From NCBI GenBank assembly GCA_016709545.1, contig JADJMO010000009.1:124001-188000 (forward strand): a stretch of 64,000 nt of DNA, given 5' to 3'. This document shows positions 53,285 through 61,743 of this stretch, piece after piece. The translations under genes and the position numbers were made by a program. Source of the DNA: Myxococcales bacterium (GTDB taxonomy: Bacteria; Myxococcota_A; Polyangia; Polyangiales; JADJMO01). The stretch's first letter is position 1. Every line of letters begins with the position of its first letter. The notes beneath the pieces were generated by a model. The model made no database searches, was not told where the DNA came from, and was given only the letters and a program-made list of their open reading frames with translations.

Positions 53285-54838
53285 TCACTCCTTCATGTGC
53301 TTGCGCATCTTGCCGAGCGCCTGCTCCTGGAGCTGGCGGATGCGCTCGCGCGACAGGTTGTACTTGTCGCCGATCTCCTTGAGCGTGAGCTCGTCCTCGT
53401 CGTCGAGACCGAAGCGCCAGCGGATGATCCGCGACTCGATCGGAGAGAGCGTGGTCAGCAGGCGGCGGACCTCGTCGTTCCACTTCGCGTTGGCGATGTT
53501 GTCGTACGGGGTCGGGACGCCCTCGTCCTGGAGGAAGTCGATGAACCGACGCCCGTCTTCGTCGCCCACGGGGCGGTCGAGGGAGAACGGGGTCTCGGCC
53601 CAGAACCCGCGGACCTTCTCGAGCTTGTCGGCGGGGATGCCCGTCTCCTTCTCGAGCTCCTCGGTGAGCGGCTCGCGCCCGAGGCGCGCGATGATGGTCT
53701 GCGTCGCGCGCATCACCCGGTTGTAGGTGTCCAGCATGTGGACGGGGATGCGGACGGCGCGGCCCTTGTCGGCGAGGGCGCGGCTGATCGCGTGGCGGAT
53801 CCACCACGAGGCGTAGGTGGAGAAGCGATAGCCCCGGCGGTGATCGAAGCGCTCGACCGCCTTCATGAGGCCGATGTTGCCCTCCTGAATCAGGTCGATG
53901 AGGGGGAGTCGGCCACGGTTGTAGCGACGAGCGATCGAGACGGCGGACACGAACTTGTTCTTGGCCCGCAGCGAGGCCGCGCGGGCGGCGTCGATACGGT
54001 CCATCCACTTGCGGTAGTCGCCGGTGGGCGCGTACGTGGCGTGGGCGGAGGCGTCTTCGTCGGACACCCGGTCGTCGAGGGTGGCCTCGCCCAGCCGGCG
54101 CGCCTCGACCTCGGCGTGCTCGATGAAGAGACGATCGCTGTCGGCGATGCGGAGCTTCTTGCCGGCCGCGTGCGCGACGGTGCTCCACTTGACCCCGGCC
54201 TTGCCGGCCTTGGCGTCCTTGGCGGTCTTCTTGGCCTTGGCCTTCGCGGGCTTCGGCTCGCCCTTCACGAGGAGCTGGCGCAGCTCGGCCAGCTCGGGGA
54301 TCGACGCGGGCGCGACGGTGACCGAGGTGAGATCGGCCTCGAGCAGTGCGAGCATGTGCTCGAAGGTGTTGGGCGACGAGAAGATGGCGACCCACTGGTG
54401 CGCCTCGCACTTCTCGACGTCGACCGCGGCGGCCACCTCCTGGGCATGCGTCATGACGGCGTGACCCGCCATCTCGCGGAAGTACCGCGTGAGCATGGAG
54501 TCGCCGCTGTCGTCGACGCGCTCCTCGACCACAGTGACCGATTCGGACTCCAGATCGGCGAGGTTGGGCTCGGCGAGGTTGGGCTCGTCGGGAACGCGCT
54601 CGTCGACCTCTTCGTCGGTGTCGTGTCCGCCCCGGGTGTCCTTGGGCGGCTGCGCAGGCATCTCGTTGGGCGCGGCGAGGCGCTCGGCGGCCGACGGCCC
54701 CGTCTCGGTGCGACGGCGCCGGGACGGCAGGATCTGTGGCGCATTGGCGCGACGCAGCGGGCGCTCGGCGAGCGAAGGGGGAGCCGTCGCGGTGGACGGA
54801 CTGTCGATCTGGAGCTTCTTACGGAGCGGAGCAGTCAT
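53285..54838 (-). CDS. RpoD-like sigma-70 family RNA polymerase sigma factor
   Basis: A 517-aa factor. Region 1.2 (MLTRYFREMAGHAVMTHAQEVAAAVDVE), region 2 (NKFVSAVSIARRYNRGRLPLIDLIQEGNIGLMKAVERFDHRRGYRFSTYASWWIRHAISRAL), region 3 (REPLTEELEKETGIPADKLEKVRGF) and region 4 (LTTLSPIESRIIRWRFGL...TLKEIGDKYNLSRERIRQLQEQALGKMRKHM) are all present. Between 1.2 and 2 is a Lys/Ala-rich insertion (PKPAKAKAKKTAKDAKAGKAG), and the N-terminus is acidic and disordered. Whether this is the housekeeping or an alternative (group 2) factor cannot be decided here. ATG 54838 overlaps the end of a small Cys-rich gene. Confidence 0.88.
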   Translation of the reverse strand: MTAPLRKKLQIDSPSTATAPPSLAERPLRRANAPQILPSRRRRTETGPSAAERLAAPNEMPAQPPKDTRGGHDTDEEVDERVPDEPNLAEPNLADLESESVTVVEERVDDSGDSMLTRYFREMAGHAVMTHAQEVAAAVDVEKCEAHQWVAIFSSPNTFEHMLALLEADLTSVTVAPASIPELAELRQLLVKGEPKPAKAKAKKTAKDAKAGKAGVKWSTVAHAAGKKLRIADSDRLFIEHAEVEARRLGEATLDDRVSDEDASAHATYAPTGDYRKWMDRIDAARAASLRAKNKFVSAVSIARRYNRGRLPLIDLIQEGNIGLMKAVERFDHRRGYRFSTYASWWIRHAISRALADKGRAVRIPVHMLDTYNRVMRATQTIIARLGREPLTEELEKETGIPADKLEKVRGFWAETPFSLDRPVGDEDGRRFIDFLQDEGVPTPYDNIANAKWNDEVRRLLTTLSPIESRIIRWRFGLDDEDELTLKEIGDKYNLSRERIRQLQEQALGKMRKHMKE

Positions 54839-55122
54839 GGGCGCCTCCACAGAGGAGTTGGGAGCCGATGTGGGTGTGCCAACGGGGGAAGGCCTGGACG
54901 GAGTCCGCGGGGAGGTTGGGGCCTTCGAAGTTGTCCCCTTCGAAGTCGCCCTCTTTGCAGTTGCACCCTTCGTAGTTGCATGGGCGCTGGTTTGGGGTAG
55001 ACCGCGTGCAAGAGGACGTTCGTCCTTCTCTCGAGCATGCGATCGCCGGGACATGTGTTCCTGGAGTGCAACGCATGTGCCCAGGTCGTGACGGTGGTCG
55101 AGAGCGCGACGATCGTGGCCAT
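54819..55122 (-). CDS. Small Cys-rich protein with pentapeptide-like repeats, upstream of the sigma factor (frameshifted)
   Basis: About 101 aa. ATG 55122 has a perfect AAGGAGG site and begins MATIVALSTTVTTWAHALHSRNTCPGDRMLERRTNVLLHAVYP. One extra A near 54991-54993 shifts the frame; the downstream frame that keeps normal C/G-ending codons reads NQRPCNYEGCNCKEGDFEGDNFEGPNLPADSVQAFPRWHTHIGSQLLCGG. The units NYEGC, NCKEG, DFEGD and NFEGP resemble pentapeptide repeats. In the unshifted frame the codons become rare Arg types, so the shift is likely an error. It overlaps the sigma gene start by 20 nt. Function unknown; possibly a metal- or thiol-responsive partner. Confidence 0.5.
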
Positions 55123-55200
55123 GGTGCCTCCTTCCCGATCTTGGATGCACGAGCGGTCACGACGTTTGCGCCACCCCTCGCGCAGATTCATCAATCGCGA

Positions 55201-55206
55201 TACGCA
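55201..55206 (+). promoter_or_regulatory. -10 element (TACGCA) of the ABC gene
   Basis: CGATACGCA, then 6 nt, then GTG 55213. Confidence 0.3.
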
Positions 55207-55212
55207 CGGCGG

Positions 55213-56878
55213 GTGAAAACGGTTTCTGGGCGCACGACACGCGCTGCCGAAATCGCCTTCGAGGCGGTCTCGGCGCTCGCGCAAGCGACCGTCGCCGTGT
55301 GCGCGGGGAGCCTCGTCCGAGCGCTCGCTCCGTTGGCACCTGTGTCCGCAGGTATGACGCCGATGTCCCGGTGGTGGGCCGAGCGCTCCCTTCGTGCGGA
55401 GCCTCGCACCTGGGCGTGGCTGGCCGTGGTGGCGCTCGGCCTCCGTGTGTGGATGTCGGCGGCCGCGACGGCCGCCCAGAGCCGAGCGGCAGCGCGGGCG
55501 GGAGCCGCGGCGCGGCGCGAGGTGTTGCGCGCTGCGCTGGCCGATCCGCGGGCGATCGGACTGGGATCGATCCTCACGCTGCCCGAGCAGATCGAGCAGG
55601 CAACGCGGGCCTCCCGCCTGCGCGTGCGCGCGACGCTCCAGCTGTCCGTCCTCGGCGCCACGGCGGTCGTGCTGGATCCGCCCGCGGCGTTGCTCCTCTT
55701 GCTGGGCGTCGCGATCTTCGGCGCTGTGTTGCGGCCCATCCGTCGCGGGCTGCGCCGTGCGCACGCCGAATCGCTCGCGGCCGCCACGGCGCGGGTGGAC
55801 GCGGTCGAAGGCGTCATCACCCACGCCTCGGTGTGGGCCGCCTGGGGCGGAACGCCCACGGTCGTTCGCCGTACGGACGCGCTCGCGCAGGAGAGCGAGC
55901 GGCTCGGCGTCGTCGCGGATCGTCGACAGGCACTGGCGTCGGGGCTCAACGAGGTGCTGGCCGCGACGGCCATCGCGCTGCTGGTGGGGGTGGTCGCGCC
56001 GAGCTCGGCCACGGCGCGACCGACCCTGCTCCCTCTGCTGGTGGTGTTGCTGTCGACGTATCGGCCGCTCCGCGATCTCGGCGACACCGCCGCGGCGCGG
56101 GCCCGGGGCGCGCTGGCCAGCGACGCGCTCGCCCGACTGCCCCGGTCGGGGGAGCTCGGCGTGGTGCGAACGTTCGCCCCGGGCGTGCTCGAGCTGATCG
56201 GCTTCGGCGTGGACATCGGAGGCCCGACGGCGCGTGCCGGGATCGACGCGAGCGCCCGACCCGGCGCCCCGCTGGTGATCGTGGGGCCTCCCGGGGCCGG
56301 GAAGAGCGCGCTGCTCGAGGCGCTCGTCGGCGCGCGCGCGCACCACGGGCTCGCGCGGTACGGCGGGGGGAGCCCCTGGTCGGTCCGCCGGGGCTCGGTC
56401 GACCGATCGCCTGGGTGCCGCCCTCGCCCCCACCCTTCCGGGGACGTTCGCGGAGAACCTCTGTCCCCATGCACCGGACGACGCGGCCCACCTCGTCCGC
56501 GCACGCGCGGTGCTGTCTGCGCTCGGCGACGAGCGCCTCGCGACGTTGCCCGACGACACGTGGCTCGGCCCGCGGGGACGGAGCCTCTCGAGCGGTGAGG
56601 CCCAGCGGGTCGCGCTCGCGCGGGCGATCGCCAGCGATCGGCCCCTGCTGGTGCTCGACGAGCCCACCGCCAACCTCGACGCCGAGGGAGAAGCGCGCGC
56701 GATCGAGGTGCTGCGCGCGGCGGCCCAGCAGCGGGTCCTCGTGCTGGTCACCCACCGACCGGGACCGCTCACGCTGGCGGCGTCCCAGCTCGTGCTGCGC
56801 GACGAGCTTCAGGGCGAGGGCAAAGGTGCGTATGCGCAGCGAAAGCCCACCCTCGAGTCACGGACCACGGACGGATAG
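55213..56878 (+). CDS. ABC-exporter-like half-transporter, TM domain fused to ATPase (two frameshifts)
   Basis: About 555 aa once joined. Several hydrophobic helices (residues about 10-330) are followed by an ABC domain: Walker A GPPGAGKSALLEALVG, signature SLSSGEAQRVALARAIA, Walker B LLVLDEPTANLD and H-loop LVLVTHRPG. The frame changes near 56390 and again near 56430, so the Q-loop region reads IAWVPPSP then LPGTFAENL in different frames; Pro replaces the usual Gln. Substrate unknown; half-transporters of this type act as homodimers to export lipids or peptides. GTG 55213 is chosen for the adjacent box. The last 70 nt overlap the convergent SUMF1-like gene. Confidence 0.65.
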
Positions 56879-57600
56879 GCGTTGCGATTGGACACGCGGA
56901 GGCTGTGGACCGCGTCGTAGTCCCAGCTCCCGCCCCGGACGACCTTGCGTGGCGAGAGCGGATCGCGGCGGACCGGGTCGTGGTCGGGCAGCTTCGACCA
57001 CGCGAGCGGGTCGTAGTCGTCCTCCACCCACTCGAGCACGTTGCCGGCCATGTCGAGCGCGCCGAAAGGCGAGGCGCCCTTGGTCGCGGCGCCGACGGGG
57101 CTCGGACCGTAGCCGTTGCAGGAACCCCACAGATCGCCCCAGAAATCCGCGTACGGGCAATCCGGGAAGAAGCTGCCCCAGGGGTAGAGGCGGTCGTCGT
57201 TGCCCCGCGCGGCGTGCTCCCACTCGACCTCGGTCGGCAGGCGGCCACCGCGGAACTTGCAGGCCTTGCGCGCGTCCTCCCAGTCGACCTCGGTCATGGG
57301 GAGCTCGGCCCCGAGGAACGCGGGGAGGCGCTCGTCGCACGCACCTGCGGCCACACAGGCTCCATACTGGGAGACGGTGACCTCCGTCCGGTCGATGCAG
57401 TAGGCGCCGAGGGTGAACGTGCGGGTGGACCGCTCGTCCGGGTCGAAGTCGAGGTCGGGCCGGGTGCCGATCGGCGCCGGTCCGGCCGGCACGAGGACGG
57501 CCTGTTTGGGACAACGCAGTGGCTTGGCCACCGCCCCGGACACCCAGAGGGGAGCGGCGCAGAACACGGTGGTTGCGACCACGAGAGTGCTCGCGCGCAT
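56809..57600 (-). CDS. Secreted SUMF1/FGE-fold protein lacking the catalytic cysteines
   Basis: A 263-aa protein with a signal peptide (VVATTVFCAAPLWVSGAVA). The formylglycine-generating-enzyme fold is clear: IDRTEVTVSQYGACV, MTEVDWEDARKACKFRGGRLPTEVEWEHAARG, NVLEWVEDDYDP, VVRGGSWDYDAVHSLRVSNRNAYP and RVGFRCAYAP. The two active-site Cys that bind copper in true FGE would lie after GGSW; here that segment (DYDAVHSLRVSN) has none, so sulfatase activation is unlikely. Many bacterial SUMF proteins of this kind bind or modify other ligands. ATG 57600 gives the signal peptide. It diverges from the kinase-receiver gene. Confidence 0.8.
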   Translation of the reverse strand: MRASTLVVATTVFCAAPLWVSGAVAKPLRCPKQAVLVPAGPAPIGTRPDLDFDPDERSTRTFTLGAYCIDRTEVTVSQYGACVAAGACDERLPAFLGAELPMTEVDWEDARKACKFRGGRLPTEVEWEHAARGNDDRLYPWGSFFPDCPYADFWGDLWGSCNGYGPSPVGAATKGASPFGALDMAGNVLEWVEDDYDPLAWSKLPDHDPVRRDPLSPRKVVRGGSWDYDAVHSLRVSNRNAYPSVVRDSRVGFRCAYAPLPSP

Positions 57601-57635
57601 GCCGTTGCATATCACGGCGCGCAGGGTGGACGTGC

Positions 57636-57641
57636 TAGGTT
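57636..57641 (+). promoter_or_regulatory. -10 element (TGC-TAGGTT) of the hybrid kinase-receiver gene
   Basis: GTGCTAGGTT, then 8 nt, then GTG 57650. No Shine-Dalgarno. Confidence 0.5.
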
Positions 57642-57649
57642 GATGTTCG

Positions 57650-58837
57650 GTGGATCCTCACGCCCGCGCTGCCCACGAGCCTGCCCTGGGCGAGCCTGTC
57701 CTGGGCGAGCGACCGGAACCGGGCGGTCTGGCCGAGGCCCTCCACGACGCCTCCAACGCCCTCACGGTCGTGCTCGGCTGGCTCGAGGAGGCGGGGCGTG
57801 AGGGGCAACCCGAGCCGTTCGTGCGACGGGCCATCGAGATCGCGGCCAAGAAGGCGCGCGAGGCGCGGGCGCTCTCCCGGGAGGCCATCGGGGCGGCGCC
57901 GCCCCGCGAGCAGCCCCGGGGGGCGAGCGCAATCCTGCGAGAGGTCGTCGAGGCGCTGGCGGTCGAGGCGGAGCGGGCCGGGGTCACCATTCGCCTCGAA
58001 TCCAGCGGCGAAGACCCGCAAGTCTCATGCGGCGCACCGCTCGGTCACATGGTGACCAACCTCGTCCTCAACGCCCTCGCCTGGAGCCCGCGTGGTGGGG
58101 TCGTCGTGGTCGCCGCGCGATCCGTGGGCCGCGAGCTCGTCCTTCACGTGATCGATCAGGGTCCGGGGATCCCGGCCGATCTGACCCCCACCCTGTTCAC
58201 CGGTGGCAGCAAGCGCGCCGGGGGGGCGGGGATCGGGCTACGCCACGCCCGCCAGACCGCGCGCAAGCTCGGCGGTGACCTCCGCCTGGTCGAAGGCCCG
58301 GAGCTCGCGCAGCTCGCGGCCACGCTCGCGCTCGGCACGGGGGGCCATGGAGGGGGCGGCCTGGGTGTGGCCGGCGGGTGCTTCGAGCTGCGGGTCCCGA
58401 ACACCTCGACCCAGAGCGAGATCCCGCGCAACGCGGCGAGCTCGCAGACCCTGCGCTCCGCGGTGGTCGGCACGCGGGTGCTCGTGGTCGAGGACGACCG
58501 CGCGGTCTGCGCCCTCCTCGACGCCGGCCTCGGCGCCCGCGGGTGCGAGGTGATCGCGGTGCACGACGACCACACGCTGCGCCAGCGCCTGTCGACGATG
58601 GGCGTCATCGACGCGGTCCTGCTCGACCTGTCCCCCATCGCCACCGACATCGAGGGCGCGATCGCGGCGGTGCGCGCCGCCCACCCCGACGCAGGCATCG
58701 TGTTCATCAGCGGCTCGTCGACCATCGCGGCCGCGCAGATCGCCGAGGTCACGCCGCGCACCCGCTGGGTCCGCAAGCCGTTCGAGCTGGCCGAGATCAC
58801 CGCGGCCATCGCCGAGCTGTTGCCCCGGCGCTGGTGA
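57650..58837 (+). CDS. Hybrid histidine kinase with C-terminal receiver, soluble
   Basis: A 395-aa cytoplasmic protein. A HisKA-like helix has LAEALHDASNALTVVLGWLEEA (His in HD), then HATPase with NLVLNALAWSP (N box), DQGPGIPADL (G1) and GGAGIGLRHARQTA (G2). After a Gly-rich linker comes a receiver (residues about 280-393) with VLVVEDDRAVCALLDAG, phospho-Asp in VLLDLSP and Lys in VRKPFE. It has no TM or sensor domain, so input must come from a partner. The peptide-binding gene follows 3 nt later. The GTG start is supported by the -10 box. Confidence 0.85.
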   Translation: MDPHARAAHEPALGEPVLGERPEPGGLAEALHDASNALTVVLGWLEEAGREGQPEPFVRRAIEIAAKKAREARALSREAIGAAPPREQPRGASAILREVVEALAVEAERAGVTIRLESSGEDPQVSCGAPLGHMVTNLVLNALAWSPRGGVVVVAARSVGRELVLHVIDQGPGIPADLTPTLFTGGSKRAGGAGIGLRHARQTARKLGGDLRLVEGPELAQLAATLALGTGGHGGGGLGVAGGCFELRVPNTSTQSEIPRNAASSQTLRSAVVGTRVLVVEDDRAVCALLDAGLGARGCEVIAVHDDHTLRQRLSTMGVIDAVLLDLSPIATDIEGAIAAVRAAHPDAGIVFISGSSTIAAAQIAEVTPRTRWVRKPFELAEITAAIAELLPRRW

Positions 58838-58840
58838 CCC

Positions 58841-60304
58841 ATGCGTCGCCGGACGTTCCTCGGGTCGCTCGCGGTCGTCGCGGGCTGTCGCAACGCCCCG
58901 CGCGCCGAGGGCGTCGAGGTGGTGGTGCCGAGCGATCCGCTGTCGCTCGATCCGCGCTTCTCGGTCGACGTCCACGGCATGCGCCTCTCGCGCCTCGTGC
59001 ACCTCACGCTCACACGGCCCGACCCGACGACCCTCGAGCCGACCGCCGCGCTCGCCGAGACGGTCCACTGGGAGAAGGGCGCGGTGGTGGTGACCCTGCC
59101 GAAGGACGCTCGCTTCCACGACGGCAGCCGGCTCACCGCGCGCGACGTCCTCGCGAGCTTCGCGGCGCTGGCCGACGTTGCGCTCGGCTCGCCTTCGCGG
59201 CGGGTGCTGAGCCAGCTGGAGACGCCAGAGGCCCTCGATGGGGAGACCGGGCGCGTCGTGCGGTTCCGGGGAAAATCCCCGCGCGCCACTCTGCTCGGCG
59301 ACCTCGACTTCCCGATCCTGAGGGCCGACGAGGCCGCGCGCCCGCGCGACGCGGTGCTGACGGGGTCGGGGTCGCACCGCCTCGCGAGCCGCGCGCCCGG
59401 ACTCGTCGTGCTGGAGCCGGCCGGCGCCCGCCCGGGGCGGAGCACGCTGCACGTGCGCACGGTCCGCGACGAGGCCGCCCGCGCGATGCGCATCCTCGGC
59501 GGGCGCGCGGACGTAGTGGCCAACGCCCTCGGGCCCACCCTCGCCCTCTCGCTGCCCTCGCGCAGCGACGCGCCCGCGGGGCTGCTCGCGCGCACGTATC
59601 CCTCTGCGTCGACGACGATGCTCCTGCTGCAGAACGAGCGGCCGCCGCTCGACCGACCGGAGGTCCGGCGCGCGATCGCCGAGGCGATCGACCGAGCGGG
59701 GCTGGTCGCCGGCAAGCTCGGTGGCGCGGGGTCGGTGGCGCGCGGCCTGCTGCCCCCATCGCTCGGGGTCGCCGCGCCGCCCGAGAGAGCGTGGGCACCC
59801 GAGCGGGCGCGCGCCGCGCTCGCGGGGCAGAGCGGCCCCCTCGTGCTGGTGACGGGCGTCGACCGGATCCGCGTGGGGATCGCACGGGTGATCGCGCAGG
59901 CCATCGGCGACGCGGGGATCCCGGTCGAGGTGCGCACGTTCGAGCTCGCGACGCTGCTCGCGCGCCTCGGCGCGGGAGATTTCCACCTCGCGCCGCTGAT
60001 CGCCTCAGAGCTCACGGATCCGGACAACCTGCGTTGGTACCTGCACTCGCAGGCGATCCCTCCCGCGGGCGCGAACCGCGCGCGGGTGCGCGACCCCGAC
60101 CTCGACCGCTGGATCGACGAGGGCCTCGCCGAGACGGATCCAGCCGCGCGGCGCGCCCTCTACGCGCGCATCGAGGCCCGCGTGCACGAGCGCGCCTACG
60201 TGCTGCCGCTGTTCCACGAGCACCACGTCGCGCTGACCTCGAGCCGCGCGCACGCCTTCCATCCCACGGTGGACGGCCGCTGGTCCACGCTGGCCGACGT
60301 CTGA
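58841..60304 (+). CDS. ABC peptide/nickel-type solute-binding lipoprotein (SBP family 5)
   Basis: A 487-aa protein. The N-terminal RRRTFLGSLAVVAGC has a Tat-like RR and a lipobox, so it is membrane-anchored outside the cytoplasm. The SBP_bac_5 pattern is visible: SLDPRF, LVHLTLTRPDPTTLEPTAALAETVHW, VTLPKDARFHDGSRLTARDVLASF, LLLQNERPPLDRPEVRRAIAEAIDRAGLV and the C-terminal LARLGAGDFHLAPLIASELTDPDNLRWYLHS. It probably binds a peptide or similar solute. No permease or ATPase genes are adjacent. It follows the hybrid kinase by 3 nt, so it could act as that kinase's periplasmic sensor partner. Confidence 0.82.
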   Translation: MRRRTFLGSLAVVAGCRNAPRAEGVEVVVPSDPLSLDPRFSVDVHGMRLSRLVHLTLTRPDPTTLEPTAALAETVHWEKGAVVVTLPKDARFHDGSRLTARDVLASFAALADVALGSPSRRVLSQLETPEALDGETGRVVRFRGKSPRATLLGDLDFPILRADEAARPRDAVLTGSGSHRLASRAPGLVVLEPAGARPGRSTLHVRTVRDEAARAMRILGGRADVVANALGPTLALSLPSRSDAPAGLLARTYPSASTTMLLLQNERPPLDRPEVRRAIAEAIDRAGLVAGKLGGAGSVARGLLPPSLGVAAPPERAWAPERARAALAGQSGPLVLVTGVDRIRVGIARVIAQAIGDAGIPVEVRTFELATLLARLGAGDFHLAPLIASELTDPDNLRWYLHSQAIPPAGANRARVRDPDLDRWIDEGLAETDPAARRALYARIEARVHERAYVLPLFHEHHVALTSSRAHAFHPTVDGRWSTLADV

Positions 60305-60324
60305 CGGAGCGTCGCGCGACGTGC

Positions 60325-60330
60325 TACCGG
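60325..60330 (+). promoter_or_regulatory. -10 element (TGC-TACCGG) of the SDR gene
   Basis: GTGCTACCGG, then 6 nt, then GTG 60337; CTGACG 18 nt upstream is a fair -35. It favours GTG 60337 over ATG 60346. Confidence 0.4.
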
Positions 60331-60336
60331 CGCGTC

Positions 60337-61731
60337 GTGAAACCCATGCTCCCGGGGGAGCTCGCCGCGCTGGTCGACCTGCTCGAGTCCCTGGTGGAGG
60401 AGCGCACGCTCCTCGCCGACGCCCCGCCCGACCTCCGCCACCGCCTGCTGGTCGCCGCCGGTCGCGTCTCGCGCCCCTCTCGCGAGGAGCAGCGGGCGCT
60501 GCGCCGCGCGATGGACCGCCGCGATCGGCAGGAGACCCGCGCCGCGGACACGCTCGCCCGCGACGCCACCGGCATCCGCGCCGCGCGGCGCGCGCCGATC
60601 TTCAGCGCGCCCCCCGCCCTGCCCGAGGCCGAGCGCCCGACCCCGGGGACGCTGCGCGAGACGGCCAAGTGCTACGTGTGCAAGGCGGAGTTCCGCGAGG
60701 TGCACTCGTTCTACGATCAGATGTGCATCCCGTGCGGGGAATTCAACCTACAGAAGCGCCATCAAACCTCGGATCTGCGCGGGCGCTACGCCGTGGTCAC
60801 CGGGGCCCGGGTGAAGATCGGCTACCACGCCGGGCTCAAGCTGCTGCGCGCCGGCTGCCACGTCATCGTGACCACCCGCTTCCCGCGCGACGCGGCCGGC
60901 CGCTACGCGAGCGAGCCCGACTACCCCGAGTTCCACGACCGCCTCGAGGTCCACGGGCTCGATCTGCGCCACACGCCCAGCGTCGAGGCCTTCGCCGACG
61001 AGCTCGCGGGCCGGCTGCCCCGGCTCGACTACCTCGTGAACAACGCGTGCCAGACGGTGCGTCGCCCGCCGGGGTTCTACCGTCACCTCGTCGAGGCCGA
61101 GGCCCACGCCGCGCTGCCGGGCGGCAAGCTCTCGGGCCCGGCGCTGCCGCCGGCCATGCTCTTGCCGGGAGACCAGGCGGACGATGTCCGTTTGTTCCCG
61201 ATCGGCAAGCTCGACGCCGACCTCCAGCAAGTGGATCTGCGCTCGCACAACAGCTGGCGCCTGACGCTGGCCGAGGTGCCGACGATCGAGCTGCTCGAGG
61301 TGCAGCTCGTGAACGCGATCGCGCCGTTCGTGCTCGCCGCGCGCCTGAAGCCGCGCATGCTCGCCACGCCGAACCCGGACAAGCACGTGGTGAACGTGTC
61401 GGCGATGGAGGGGCAGTTCTACCGCACGTTCAAGACGGACCGGCACCCGCACACGAACATGGCGAAGGCCGCGCTGAACATGCTGACCCGCACCTCGGCC
61501 GCGGACTACGAGAAGGACGGGATCCACATGAACAGCGTGGACACCGGCTGGATCACGGACGAGGACCCGCACGAGGTCGCGGAGCGCAAGGTCGCGGTGC
61601 ACGGGTTCTCGCCGCCGCTCGACGTGGTGGACGGCGCGGCGCGCATCCTGGCCCCCATCTTCGACGGGGAGCTGACGGGCGAGCACGTGCACGGACTGTT
61701 CTTGAAGGACTACAAGCCCTGCGCGTGGTGA
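60337..61731 (+). CDS. Atypical short-chain dehydrogenase with N-terminal zinc ribbon
   Basis: A 464-aa protein, far longer than a usual SDR. Residues 1-105 are helical and basic, then a zinc ribbon CYVC...CIPC (about 109-130). The SDR Rossmann domain has AVVTGARVKIGYHAGLKLLRAG (TGxxxxIG), LDYLVNNACQTVRR and NVSAMEGQFYRTF. At the catalytic YxxxK position the sequence reads TNMAK, so the Tyr is Thr although Lys is kept. A large insertion (about 275-320) precedes the active site. Both points suggest altered chemistry or a binding role. It follows the solute-binding protein by 32 nt. Confidence 0.7.
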   Translation: MKPMLPGELAALVDLLESLVEERTLLADAPPDLRHRLLVAAGRVSRPSREEQRALRRAMDRRDRQETRAADTLARDATGIRAARRAPIFSAPPALPEAERPTPGTLRETAKCYVCKAEFREVHSFYDQMCIPCGEFNLQKRHQTSDLRGRYAVVTGARVKIGYHAGLKLLRAGCHVIVTTRFPRDAAGRYASEPDYPEFHDRLEVHGLDLRHTPSVEAFADELAGRLPRLDYLVNNACQTVRRPPGFYRHLVEAEAHAALPGGKLSGPALPPAMLLPGDQADDVRLFPIGKLDADLQQVDLRSHNSWRLTLAEVPTIELLEVQLVNAIAPFVLAARLKPRMLATPNPDKHVVNVSAMEGQFYRTFKTDRHPHTNMAKAALNMLTRTSAADYEKDGIHMNSVDTGWITDEDPHEVAERKVAVHGFSPPLDVVDGAARILAPIFDGELTGEHVHGLFLKDYKPCAW

Positions 61732-61743
61732 GCCGCCCAGCCG

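Noticed and set aside
54835..55122. Uninterrupted 95-codon frame ending in ATGA overlap with the sigma factor
   Set aside because: Its second half is Arg-rich with rare AGG/CGA codons, whereas the neighbouring frame has normal codon use and repeated EG units; the overlap is probably chance.
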